Origin: Pedobacter nutrimenti
Lineage (GTDB): Bacteria; Bacteroidota; Bacteroidia; Sphingobacteriales; Sphingobacteriaceae
Assembly (NCBI RefSeq): GCF_003208655.1
Contig: NZ_QKLU01000009.1
Span: forward strand, 186,001 to 250,000
Direction: 5' to 3'
Length of the DNA stretch: 64,000 nucleotides
Part shown: positions 17,225 to 26,200 of the stretch, one piece after another
How the letters are laid out: every line of letters begins with the position of its first letter
Numbering within the stretch: the first letter of the stretch is position 1
Program-made: the position numbers and the translations under genes
The notes under the pieces: model-generated
What the model saw: only the letters and a program-made list of their open reading frames with translations
Database searches by the model: none
What the model was told of the DNA's origin: nothing

Positions 17225-17235
17225 ACCTACCTTTG
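17206..17235 (+). promoter_or_regulatory. promoter for der
   Basis: TACCTTTG at 17228-17235 matches TAnnTTTG; TTTC at 17206-17209 lies 18 bases upstream. It overlaps the last codons of era and would give der a leader of about 95 bases. Confidence 0.5.
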
Positions 17236-17254
17236 CAACCCCTTAATAAGGAGC

Positions 17255-17311
17255 CTGTTTAAATTTAGGCGATCAGATTGCATAAACGAAATAACACTTA
17301 AATTTAAACAG
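17255..17311 (+). other. inverted repeat in the der leader
   Basis: CTGTTTAAATTTA at 17255-17267 and its exact complement TAAATTTAAACAG at 17299-17311 form a 13-base-pair AT-rich stem with a 31-base loop, without a T tract. It ends 24 bases before the der start. Confidence 0.6.
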
Positions 17312-17335
17312 ATTCAAATACAATTCACACAGCAT

Positions 17336-18637
17336 ATGAGTAATATTATCGCAATCGTCGGAAGACCAAACGTAGGCAAATCTACCCTTTTTAACCGCTT
17401 AACAGAAAGTCGCAAAGCCATTGTGGATGATTTCAGTGGTGTAACACGTGACCGTCATTATGGCCTGGCAGAATGGACAGACAAAAACTTTACCGTTATT
17501 GATACGGGCGGTTATGTGGCAAATTCCGAAGATGTATTTGAAGCGGCCATCCGTGAACAGGTGGTCATTGCCATTGAAGAGGCCACCGTTTTATTGTTTA
17601 TGGTAGACGTAACTACCGGCATCACCGATCTGGATGATGAAATTGCAGCTTTGCTGAGAAGGAGTAAAAAACCAGTCTTTATCGTTGTCAATAAAGTAGA
17701 CAACACTTCCCTGGAAAATGATGCCTCTGTGTTTTATGGTTTCGGTCTTGGTGAAATCTATTCCATTTCTTCCATGACTGGTTCAGGGACAGGAGATTTA
17801 CTCGATGAGGTCATTAAACATTTTGAAGATGTTCCTGAGGAAGAAAATTCGCTTCCCAAACTCACCATTGTGGGCCGTCCGAATGTTGGAAAATCTTCTC
17901 TGATCAATGCACTGATTGGTAAAGAAAGAAATATAGTAACCCCAATTGCAGGCACCACCAGGGATTCCATTCATATCCACTACAACCAGTTTGGTCATGA
18001 GTTTATGTTCATTGACACGGCCGGTTTACGTAAAAAAACCAAGGTAAAGGAAAACATTGAGTTTTATTCTGTAATGCGGACCATTAAAGCCCTGGAAGAG
18101 GCAGACGTGGTGATCCTGATGCTTGATGCAACCGAGGGACTGGAATCCCAGGACGTAAATATTTTCCACCTGGCAGAAAAAAACAAAAAAGGAATTGTGA
18201 TTCTGGTCAATAAATGGGATTTAATTGAAAAAAACAATCAAACTGCAAAGGTTTTTGAAGAGCAGATTCGTCAGAAATTACAGCCTTTTACAGATGTTCC
18301 GATTATTTTCATCTCTGTTTTAAATAAACAAAGAATTTTCCAGGCCATAGAAGTAGCACTGGATGTTTACAAAAACAGAAGCAAAAAAATTCCGACTTCC
18401 AAACTGAACGATGTGATGCTGCCAATTATTGAAAACAATCCGCCGCCATCGCTGAAAGGCAAATACATTAAAATCAAATACGCCACGCAGATCAATGCCA
18501 GCTCTCCGATGTTTGCTTTCTTCTGTAACCTTCCGCAATACATTAAGGAACCTTATAAACGTTTCGTAGAAAATAAACTCCGGGAGAATTTCGATTTCAG
18601 TGGCGTACCCATCCAGATTTATTTCAGACAAAAATAA
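17336..18637 (+). CDS. der: ribosome-assembly GTPase Der (EngA)
   Basis: Essential tandem GTPase needed for 50S ribosome assembly. The 433 residues contain two G domains: GRPNVGKST near residue 8 with DTGG near 56 and NKVD near 118, and GRPNVGKSS near 180 with DTAG near 227 and NKWD near 292. A KH-like C-terminal domain ends in PIQIYFRQK. Length is typical (family about 435-490). Its 3' end faces the C-terminal protease gene with only 13 bases between the two stop codons and no obvious terminator. Confidence 0.97.
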   Translation: MSNIIAIVGRPNVGKSTLFNRLTESRKAIVDDFSGVTRDRHYGLAEWTDKNFTVIDTGGYVANSEDVFEAAIREQVVIAIEEATVLLFMVDVTTGITDLDDEIAALLRRSKKPVFIVVNKVDNTSLENDASVFYGFGLGEIYSISSMTGSGTGDLLDEVIKHFEDVPEEENSLPKLTIVGRPNVGKSSLINALIGKERNIVTPIAGTTRDSIHIHYNQFGHEFMFIDTAGLRKKTKVKENIEFYSVMRTIKALEEADVVILMLDATEGLESQDVNIFHLAEKNKKGIVILVNKWDLIEKNNQTAKVFEEQIRQKLQPFTDVPIIFISVLNKQRIFQAIEVALDVYKNRSKKIPTSKLNDVMLPIIENNPPPSLKGKYIKIKYATQINASSPMFAFFCNLPQYIKEPYKRFVENKLRENFDFSGVPIQIYFRQK

Positions 18638-18650
18638 AAGAGCATCATGA

Positions 18651-20258
18651 TTATTGCAGGCTGATCAGGGCCTGCTTAATCATACTGTCGTTTTGGTTCA
18701 GGGCTTTGTAGTAGCCCGCCTCTCCTAAATGATATTTATACAGTAAAACCCTCAGATCGTTACTGATCACCGGTTTTGCTGCATTCAGCTGCGGAATATC
18801 GATCTGGATTTTCTTTTGCCTGATGTACCGGATCAGGTTTTCAAAATCTTCAGGACTGATGCTAAAGTTGCTCATGTTTTGCTCCAGGTAATGGCCATTA
18901 TATTTGGCCGCCAGCACATCAAACACAAAGTCAAAAAGTACTTTTTTAGAAATCAGGACATTGTAAAACTTATTGACACCAACGGTATCCATCTTTACAA
19001 AAACATCAGGTTGTATTCCCCCGCCACCAAAAACTTTTTTACCGGCAGCGGTAACATAAACCGTACTTTTTTTCACTGAATCTCGTGGCTTGGCACTTTT
19101 ATCCGTCAGTTCCCCATCATTAAAACGCTCTTCGAGTTCATTCTGATAAGCAGTATATCCCTTTTTATAAGATTTTTGAATGCTTCTGCCCAAAGGGGTA
19201 TAATACCTTGCAATAGTCAGGTTTAAAGCCGAACCGTCACCAAAAGAGAACTGCTCCTGTACCAGGCCTTTTCCAAAAGAACGACGTCCAATGATCACCC
19301 CCCTGTCCAGGTCCTGAACCGCACCCGCCAGAATTTCACTGGCCGAAGCCGTATTTTCGTTAATCAGCACGGCCAGTCTTCCATGTTCAAATTCTCCGCC
19401 GCCTGTGGCAATATAATCTGTTCTGGGTTCATGTTTGCCTTCGGTATAAACAATCAGTTTATTTTCAGGAAGGATCTGGTTGGCCAGTCCCGTAGCGGCA
19501 GTTAAATAGCCACCACCATTGTCGCGCAAATCGAGGACCAGTTTGTTCATCCCTTTTGCTTTAAGGGCCCTTAAAGACTCCGTAAAATCGACATCGGTAT
19601 TTGCCCCGAACTTACTGATTCGAATATAGCCCGTCGAGGGGTTAAGCATATAGGAAGCATCTATACTGCTCACCTGTACCCTACCCCTTTTAATGTTCAG
19701 CACCAAAGGCTGGCTTATGCCCGGACGCAGGAGCTGCAGTTGTACCGGGGTCCCTTTTTTACCTTTGATCCGGCCGGTCATTTGTTCCCTTGGCAATTGC
19801 CTGCCGCTAACGAAGGTACTGTCCACCTTAAGAATTTTATCTCCGGCTTTCATTCCTGACTCAAAAGCAGGTCCGTCCTTAATGACATTGGTCACCAGCA
19901 GTGTATCATTTAAAATATAATATTCTATACCGATCCCCTGAAAGTTCCCTTCCAGTGCATCAGACTGTTCTGTTGCTTTTTCGGGCGGCAGATACATGCT
20001 GTGAGGATCGAGCTGGTGCAGGATACTGTCAATAGGCAAATGGTTCAACGTATCCGTATTGACCTCATCGACATAGTTCTTATCAATCAAATGGATAATT
20101 TCATCCACTTTTTCCTTATTGTTATAGGCTTTTACCGGCGGTTTTTGAAAATTATATCCCTGGTCCTTCAGAAATTTATATCCGAAGAACATCCCGCCTA
20201 TTAAAGTAATTGAATAAGTGAGGGAAATCAGGAGATTTTTACGCGTAATTTTATTCAT
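18651..20258 (-). CDS. C-terminal processing peptidase, S41 family
   Basis: A 535-residue exported serine protease of the Ctp/Prc family that trims or degrades envelope proteins. One N-terminal membrane anchor (about 10-28), a PDZ domain (about 90-175, GIGIEYYILNDTL...), then the S41 domain with the nucleophile in ENTASASEILAG and the catalytic Lys in SFGKGLVQE, giving a Ser-Lys dyad. A C-terminal extension of about 150 residues follows. The ATG at 20258 is chosen because the upstream TTG at 20276 lies inside the promoter element. Confidence 0.93.
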   Translation of the reverse strand: MNKITRKNLLISLTYSITLIGGMFFGYKFLKDQGYNFQKPPVKAYNNKEKVDEIIHLIDKNYVDEVNTDTLNHLPIDSILHQLDPHSMYLPPEKATEQSDALEGNFQGIGIEYYILNDTLLVTNVIKDGPAFESGMKAGDKILKVDSTFVSGRQLPREQMTGRIKGKKGTPVQLQLLRPGISQPLVLNIKRGRVQVSSIDASYMLNPSTGYIRISKFGANTDVDFTESLRALKAKGMNKLVLDLRDNGGGYLTAATGLANQILPENKLIVYTEGKHEPRTDYIATGGGEFEHGRLAVLINENTASASEILAGAVQDLDRGVIIGRRSFGKGLVQEQFSFGDGSALNLTIARYYTPLGRSIQKSYKKGYTAYQNELEERFNDGELTDKSAKPRDSVKKSTVYVTAAGKKVFGGGGIQPDVFVKMDTVGVNKFYNVLISKKVLFDFVFDVLAAKYNGHYLEQNMSNFSISPEDFENLIRYIRQKKIQIDIPQLNAAKPVISNDLRVLLYKYHLGEAGYYKALNQNDSMIKQALISLQ

Positions 20259-20273
20259 GTAGCCGATGTACTG

Positions 20274-20281
20274 CAAAGTTA
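20274..20281 (-). promoter_or_regulatory. promoter -7 element of the S41 peptidase gene
   Basis: TAACTTTG on the minus strand matches TAnnTTTG and ends 15 bases before the ATG at 20258. The -33 region has no TTTG. Confidence 0.45.
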
Positions 20282-20469
20282 AATAATAACCCTGTTAATT
20301 ACAGCATTAAGCGGTCCCGTTTTACAAATTTTAACGCTTCCCGAGAACGTTCTGAACTATTTTTGTTACCGGACAGTACATTTTTTGGCCGGAGATATAA
20401 AAATGCAGGGATTTGCGTTAAGATTTCTAGTTTAGAAAGAAATTGACGAATTTTATCAAAAAATATAAT

Positions 20470-21279
20470 ATGATAAGAGTAACCGAGCAAGAGTCCAGGT
20501 ACAACGATATTGATAAAATGTCTGTTCTTGAAATTTTGGAAGGGATTAATAATGAAGATAAAACCGTTGCCACAGCTGTAGAAAAGTCTATTCCACAAAT
20601 AGAAAAGCTGGCTTCGGCTGTTGCGGAACGTATGCAAAATGGTGGCCGTTTATTTTATATCGGTGCCGGCACCAGCGGTCGCCTGGGTGTCGTGGATGCT
20701 TCAGAATGTCCACCTACATTTGGTGTACCATTTGATTTTGTAGTCGGAATTATTGCCGGCGGCGATACCGCCATCAGAAAAGCTGTCGAAAATGCAGAGG
20801 ATGATGACAAGCAAGCCTGGATTGACCTGCAGGAATACCAGATCAACGAAAAAGACTGTCTGATTGGCCTTGCCGCTTCCGGAACAACACCTTATGTAGT
20901 TGGCGGATTAAATACAGCCCGCCAGCACGGCGTGCTGACCGGTTGTATCGTATGCAATGAGGGCGGTCCTATTGCAGCAGAGAGTGATTTCCCGGTAGAA
21001 GTTGTTGTCGGACCTGAATTCCTGACCGGATCTACGCGCATGAAATCGGGTACCGCTCAGAAACTGGTCCTGAATATGCTCAGTACCACCGTGATGATCA
21101 GACTAGGCCGTGTAAAAGGCAATAAAATGGTAGATATGCAGCTGACCAACCATAAATTGGTGGACAGGGGCACGCAAATGGTTATGGACGAATTGAATAT
21201 CGATCATGACCTGGCCGCCGACCTGTTAAACCGTTATGGAAGTGTCCGTAAAGCCGTGGAAGCCAGCCATAATAAATAA
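20470..21279 (+). CDS. murQ: N-acetylmuramic acid 6-phosphate etherase
   Basis: Cleaves the lactyl ether of MurNAc-6-phosphate to GlcNAc-6-phosphate and lactate during cell-wall recycling in the cytoplasm. 269 residues from the ATG at 20470; an in-frame TTG at 20443 has no support. The SIS-domain signature GAGTSGRLGVVDASECPPTF (about residue 65) includes the conserved Glu of the active site, and GSTRMKSGTAQK near 197 is typical of MurQ. No murP transporter is nearby, so the substrate probably comes from recycled anhydroMurNAc. The unknown gene at 21283 follows after three bases. Confidence 0.95.
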   Translation: MIRVTEQESRYNDIDKMSVLEILEGINNEDKTVATAVEKSIPQIEKLASAVAERMQNGGRLFYIGAGTSGRLGVVDASECPPTFGVPFDFVVGIIAGGDTAIRKAVENAEDDDKQAWIDLQEYQINEKDCLIGLAASGTTPYVVGGLNTARQHGVLTGCIVCNEGGPIAAESDFPVEVVVGPEFLTGSTRMKSGTAQKLVLNMLSTTVMIRLGRVKGNKMVDMQLTNHKLVDRGTQMVMDELNIDHDLAADLLNRYGSVRKAVEASHNK

Positions 21280-21282
21280 TGT

Positions 21283-21852
21283 ATGCACGAGATCGAACCT
21301 TATTATCAGTGGCGGGACGATTACATCGCAGCAGAAGATGAGCGTTCGCCTTTTTACAGTACAGAATACTCAGAATTTTATTTCGACAAACAGCTGTACA
21401 ATTTCCTGATCCATCCCCAGTGGGATGATTTTGGTTCGAATACCCTGTACCTAAAAGTTCTTTATGCAGATTATGACCGTGGTTATACCATCATAGAGTT
21501 TATAGGGGAATGGAATGATGCCATAGGAAATGATATCATGCTCCTGAAACGGGAAATCCTGGAGCTGATGATGGATGAAGGCATTAATAAATTTATCCTG
21601 ATCGGTGAAAATGTATTGAATTTTCATGCTTCTGAAGACAGTTATTATGAAGAATGGTTTCAGGAAGTGGAAGACGGCTGGATCAGCGGGCTTAATTTCA
21701 GCCCTCATGTAATTGATGAATTCCGGAGCGGTGGTATCGACTATTACATCAATTTTGGTGGTGAACTTGACGATTTGGCATGGAGAACCCTAAAACCATT
21801 ACAAATTTTCAAGAAAGTTGAAGAAATACTGACAAAAAGACTAGGGGCATAG
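21283..21852 (+). CDS. conserved hypothetical acidic protein
   Basis: A 189-residue soluble protein with no signal peptide or membrane segment, strongly acidic, rich in Tyr, Trp and Asp (YYQWRDDYIAAEDERSPFY at the start). It has alternating beta-like stretches (TLYLKVLYADY, YTIIEFIGEW, KFILIGENVLNF). I do not recognise a family with known function. The start codon is three bases after the murQ stop, so the two are almost certainly cotranslated; this suggests, without proving, a link to cell-wall recycling. Confidence 0.8.
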   Translation: MHEIEPYYQWRDDYIAAEDERSPFYSTEYSEFYFDKQLYNFLIHPQWDDFGSNTLYLKVLYADYDRGYTIIEFIGEWNDAIGNDIMLLKREILELMMDEGINKFILIGENVLNFHASEDSYYEEWFQEVEDGWISGLNFSPHVIDEFRSGGIDYYINFGGELDDLAWRTLKPLQIFKKVEEILTKRLGA

Positions 21853-21854
21853 CT

Positions 21855-21884
21855 TTTGTATGAACCAAACAATCCTTATCTTTA
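21855..21884 (+). promoter_or_regulatory. promoter of the Bax-inhibitor-like gene
   Basis: TTTG at 21855-21858, an 18-base spacer and TATCTTTA at 21877-21884 (one base off TAnnTTTG). It starts right after the upstream stop codon and would give a leader of about 14 bases before the ATG at 21904. Confidence 0.55.
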
Positions 21885-21903
21885 ATTATTAAATTTAAAA
21901 CAC

Positions 21904-22668
21904 ATGGATAACAACAATAATTACAACTGGGCACAACAATCTGTTTTTACCCAGGAACAAACCGGAGGCGTTGCAAAGAAATTTTTCGCCAATGTTTTTT
22001 TATGGATGTTTGTTGCCCTTGGGGTATCTACCCTGGCAGCATTATTTATGGCAAATAGTCCTGCAGCCTTGAGTTACCTTGTTAATGCTCCTACTGAAAC
22101 CAGCAGGGGCGGTTTATCAATGCTTGGCTACATCGCCATGTTTTCGCCATTGGCGCTGGTCCTTTTAATGAGTGCCGGACTGAGCCGTCTTTCTTATGGT
22201 GCTCTTGTGGGTGTTTTTGTCCTTTATTCGGTGTTAACAGGAATTAGTTTAAGCTTCATTTTACTCATTTATACAGCAGGTTCTGTTGTGGCCTGCTTTG
22301 CAGCCGCAGCGGGTATTTTTGGCATTATGGCCTTTTTAGGTTACACCACCAATACCGACCTGACCAAATTCGGGCCTATTTTAATGGTAGGCGTAATTGG
22401 TCTGGTGATCGCCAGCCTGATCAACATGTTCTTAAAAAGCCCTGGCTTTGATTACATTATGAGCTTTGTTGGGGTGGCCATCTTTACCGCTTTGACAGCT
22501 TATGACGTTCAAAAATTAAAAAGAATAGGTGCAGGTATTGAAGAAAACGGAGATCAGATTGTTGCTACCGATGCTAAAAAATTAGCAATTATGGGTGCAC
22601 TTTCCCTTTATCTTGATTTCATCAACATCTTCCTGTTTTTATTAAGAATATTCGGAAGCAGAAAATAA
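21904..22668 (+). CDS. Bax inhibitor-1/YccA family membrane protein
   Basis: A 254-residue inner-membrane protein with seven hydrophobic helices after a polar Asn/Gln-rich N-terminus of about 25 residues. The family signature is seen in the late helices: ALTAYDVQKLKRIG near residue 195 with the conserved Asp, and LSLYLDFINIFLFLLRI near the C-terminus with the second conserved Asp. Bacterial members such as BsYetJ are pH-gated calcium leak channels and YccA modulates FtsH; which applies here is unknown. A strong terminator follows. Confidence 0.93.
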   Translation: MDNNNNYNWAQQSVFTQEQTGGVAKKFFANVFLWMFVALGVSTLAALFMANSPAALSYLVNAPTETSRGGLSMLGYIAMFSPLALVLLMSAGLSRLSYGALVGVFVLYSVLTGISLSFILLIYTAGSVVACFAAAAGIFGIMAFLGYTTNTDLTKFGPILMVGVIGLVIASLINMFLKSPGFDYIMSFVGVAIFTALTAYDVQKLKRIGAGIEENGDQIVATDAKKLAIMGALSLYLDFINIFLFLLRIFGSRK

Positions 22669-22686
22669 TCTTCCGTTCAAAAAAAG

Positions 22687-22721
22687 AAAAGAGGCTGGCC
22701 AAAAACCAGCCTCTTTTTTTT
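22687..22721 (+). terminator. rho-independent terminator
   Basis: AAAAGAGGCTGG pairs with CCAGCCTCTTTT across a seven-base loop (CCAAAAA) and runs into a T tract to 22721. It is 18 bases after the Bax-inhibitor-like gene. Confidence 0.9.
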
Positions 22722-22770
22722 GTGCTTAAATTTTTAAAAAACCAGAAGCAGGATTTTGACAAAGTACCAG

Positions 22771-22814
22771 ATGAGTCCGGTATGAGTCCGGTATAAGTCC
22801 GATAAGACTCCGTT
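22771..22814. repeat. four-unit tandem repeat with an 11-base period
   Basis: Units: ATGAGTCCGGT, ATGAGTCCGGT, ATAAGTCCGAT and AAGACTCCGTT. The first two are identical and the later two diverge. The period is close to one DNA helical turn. It lies between the terminator at 22687 and the SAM riboswitch. Confidence 0.7.
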
Positions 22815-22837
22815 TTTTTTGTAAAAAATCCGGAGTC
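22806..22837. other. inverted repeat at the end of the 11-base repeats
   Basis: GACTCCG at 22806-22812 pairs with CGGAGTC at 22831-22837; the inner T8 and A6 tracts extend the stem. GAGTCC at 22833-22838 can pair instead with GGACTC at 22865-22870, which is followed by TTTTTT. So the block could form alternative hairpins, one terminator-like. Confidence 0.45.
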
Positions 22838-23015
22838 CTATTGGAATATAATAACAGTTTTACCGGACTCTTTTTTAAACTTGCCTCCCGGCCTTATCCA
22901 TCCTTAACCTGCGGCTTTTCCCGTCCGGGAAACACCCATCATTTCAGAATATAATTCCGGATCCGGGACATCATCTTCTGTGAATTGCAATTTTATTGGC
23001 TTTACATCCTGTTTT

Positions 23016-23047
23016 TTTGGAAATGATTTTTCTTTGTTGCATTTTTG
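23016..23047 (+). promoter_or_regulatory. promoter of the SAM riboswitch-metH transcript
   Basis: TTTG at 23016-23019, a 20-base spacer and CATTTTTG at 23040-23047 (one base off TAnnTTTG). Transcription would begin near 23052, at the start of the riboswitch. Confidence 0.5.
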
Positions 23048-23050
23048 TAG

Positions 23051-23160
23051 CGCTTATAGAGAAAGACGGAGGGATTAGACCCTGCGAAGTCTTAGCAACC
23101 TGTGCTTACAAGGTGCTACATTCTACTGGAACAAAAACCAATGTTCCCGAAAGATAAGTT
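23051..23160 (+). promoter_or_regulatory. SAM riboswitch (SAM-I/S-box clan)
   Basis: S-adenosylmethionine-sensing leader RNA of metH. P1 pairs CTTAT (23053-23057) with ATAAG (23154-23158). Inside are conserved S-box blocks: GACGGAGGGATTAGACCC, TAGCAACC and AAGGTGCTA, then a P4-like hairpin (GGAAC...GTTCC) and CGAAAGAT. High SAM would stabilise P1 and lower metH expression. A second ATAAG at 23190-23194 could compete for the 5' arm of P1, but I see no T-rich terminator, so the mechanism (translational or other) is open. A start-stop pair ATGTAA sits at 23211. Confidence 0.85.
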
Positions 23161-23271
23161 GAACATCGAAGTCCTCACCGGAATCTCGAATAAGCCCTTT
23201 TCGTATTGCCATGTAAACCAGGCCTGTCAAACACCTGCCCACATGCTTTGCGCCAGAATGAAAGAAGAAGA

Positions 23272-26200
23272 ATGAGCATCAGAGCAGAACTAGAACGAAG
23301 AATATTAATTATAGATGGTGCCATGGGTACCATGATCCAGCGTCATGTACTGACCGAAGAAGATTTCAGGGGAGAACGTTTTAAAAACCACCCCTGCGAT
23401 GTAAAAGGAAACAATGACCTGCTGAACCTTACCCGTCCGGACATCATCAAGTCCATTCACCTGGAATACCTCAAGGCGGGTGCAGACATCATTGAAACCA
23501 ATACTTTTAGTACTCAGCGCATTTCCCTGGCTGATTACCAGATGGAAGAACTGGATTACGAAATGAGTTTTGAGGGTGCCCGAATTGCCAAAGAAGCCGT
23601 ACAGGAATTTATGGCTGCTCAGCCCGACAGAAAATGTTTTGTTGCCGGTGCTGTCGGACCAACCAACCGCACCCTGTCCATTTCACCCGATGTCAATGAC
23701 CCTGGCTTCCGGGCACTGACTTTCGATGAACTGGTCGATGCCTATGATGCACAGGTCCGGGGACTGGTAGACGGTGGTTCTGATCTTTTGCTGATTGAAA
23801 CCATATTCGATACCCTGAATGCAAAAGCGGCCATCTATTCCATCAAAAAATACGAACAGGTCATTGGCCGGAAAATAGAGATTATGATCTCCGGAACCAT
23901 TACCGATGCCTCCGGGAGGACCTTGTCCGGCCAAACCGTAGAGGCTTTTTTAAACTCCGTTATCCATGCAAACCCCTTAAGCATCGGTTTCAACTGCGCC
24001 CTTGGAGCACAGGAAATGCGTCCGCACATTGAAGAACTGGCTGCTAAAGCCGGCTGTTATGTTTCGGCCTATCCGAATGCCGGTTTACCAAACGAATTTG
24101 GGGCCTATGACGAAATGCCGCACGAAACGGCCCATTATGTGGAAGATTTTATTGAACATGGTTTTGTGAACATTGTTGGGGGTTGTTGCGGGACCACACC
24201 CGAGCACATCCTCTGTATTGCAGAAAAAGCCAGGAACATTGTTCCCAGAAAAATCCCTAGCCCAGAATCCTTTCTGCGCCTGAGTGGTCTGGAGCCAGTT
24301 ACCATTACCCCCGAAAGCATATTTGTCAATATAGGGGAAAGGACCAACATCACCGGATCTCCAAAATTTTCAAAACTGATTTTAAGCGGCGATTTTGAAA
24401 CCGCCTTAACCGTTGCCCGTCAACAGGTAGAAGGAGGTGCGCAGGTAATCGATGTGAATATGGATGAAGGAATGATCGATTCGGAAGCTTCCATGACTAA
24501 ATTCCTGAACCTGATCGCTTCAGAACCGGACATCTCCAAATTGCCTATTATGGTCGATTCTTCAAAATGGACAGTCATTGAAGCCGGCCTGAAGTGCCTT
24601 CAGGGCAAAGGAATTGTGAATTCCATTTCCTTAAAAGAGGGGGAAGACAAATTCAGGGAAAGTGCACGTAAAATCATGACCTACGGAGCTGCTGTGGTTG
24701 TAATGGCTTTTGATGAGCAGGGACAAGCCGACAACTACGAAAGAAGGATACAGATCTGTAAAAGATCTTATGATATTTTGGTGCATGAAATCGGTTTTCC
24801 GGCCCAGGACATTATTTTCGACCCGAACATTCTGACCGTTGCCACAGGTCTTGAAGAACACAACAACTATGCGGTAGATTTCATCAACGCCACCCGCTGG
24901 ATCAAGGAAAACCTGCCTTATGCCAAAGTCAGCGGCGGGGTATCCAATATTTCCTTCTCCTTCAGGGGAAACAATACCGTCCGGGAAGCTATGCATTCTG
25001 CATTTTTGTACCATGCCATCCGTGCCGGACTGGACATGGGGATTGTCAATGCAGGAATGCTGGAAGTTTATCAGGAAATTCCGCCTGAACTGCTGGAACG
25101 GGTGGAAGATGTGCTGCTCAACCGCAGGGAAGATGCCACCGAAAGACTGGTTGAGTTTGCAGACACCATTAAGTCCAAGGGAAAAGAAGTGGTAAGGGAT
25201 GAGCAGTGGCGCAACGCTCCTGTAGAAGAAAGGCTTTCCCATGCCCTGGTGAAGGGAATTATAGAATACCTGGATGCCGATGTGGAAGAAGCCAGACAAA
25301 AATACGACAGGCCTATTCAGGTGATCGAGGGTCCTTTAATGGACGGGATGAACATCGTCGGAGATTTATTTGGGGCTGGTAAAATGTTCCTTCCACAGGT
25401 GGTCAAATCGGCCAGGGTGATGAAAAAAGCAGTAGCCTATCTCCTGCCTTTTATTGAACAGGAAAAACTGGATAATCCCGACGGGAACCAAAACTCTTCA
25501 GCAGGCAGGGTCCTTATGGCAACCGTAAAAGGTGATGTTCATGACATTGGAAAAAATATTGTGGGTGTGGTGCTGGCCTGTAACAACTTTGAAATTGTTG
25601 ATATGGGGGTTATGGTACCCGCACAGGAAATCATCAAAAAAGCAAAAGAAATCAATGCCGATATTATTGGATTAAGTGGTCTGATTACCCCTTCCCTGGA
25701 TGAAATGGTCCATTTTGCAAAAGAAATGGAGCGTGAGGGCTTTAACATTCCCTTGATTATCGGGGGCGCCACGACTTCCCGGATCCATGCGGCGGTAAAA
25801 GTTGCCCCAAATTATTCCGGACCGGCAATCCATGTACTGGATGCTTCCCGCAGTGTAACCGTTTGCAGCACTTTAATGAACCCCGACACCCGGGAAGATT
25901 ACATCAAAGGCATCCGTGAAGAATATGACAAAGCCAGGGAAGCACATTTGAACAAACGTTCAGACAAACGCTTTAAAAACATAGAAGAAGCCAGGCAGGA
26001 GGGCTTCAAAATAGATCCGGCCCTGATCGCACCGGCGCCTTCCTTTACCGGCACGAAGGTATTTGAAAATTACCCACTGGAAGAGCTGGTTCCTTACATT
26101 GACTGGACCCCTTTTTTCCAGACCTGGGAACTCCGGGGCAGTTATCCGCGTATTCTGGAAGATAAAGTCGTCGGTGATGAAGCCAAAAAACTTTTTAATG

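Noticed and set aside
23206..23271. 22-residue N-terminal extension of MetH or a leader peptide
   Set aside because: TTG start without support, no run of Met codons, and not conserved MetH sequence; considered part of the riboswitch leader.
24631..25299. 222-codon frame antisense to metH
   Set aside because: Lies within conserved MetH domains and has no recognisable protein features.
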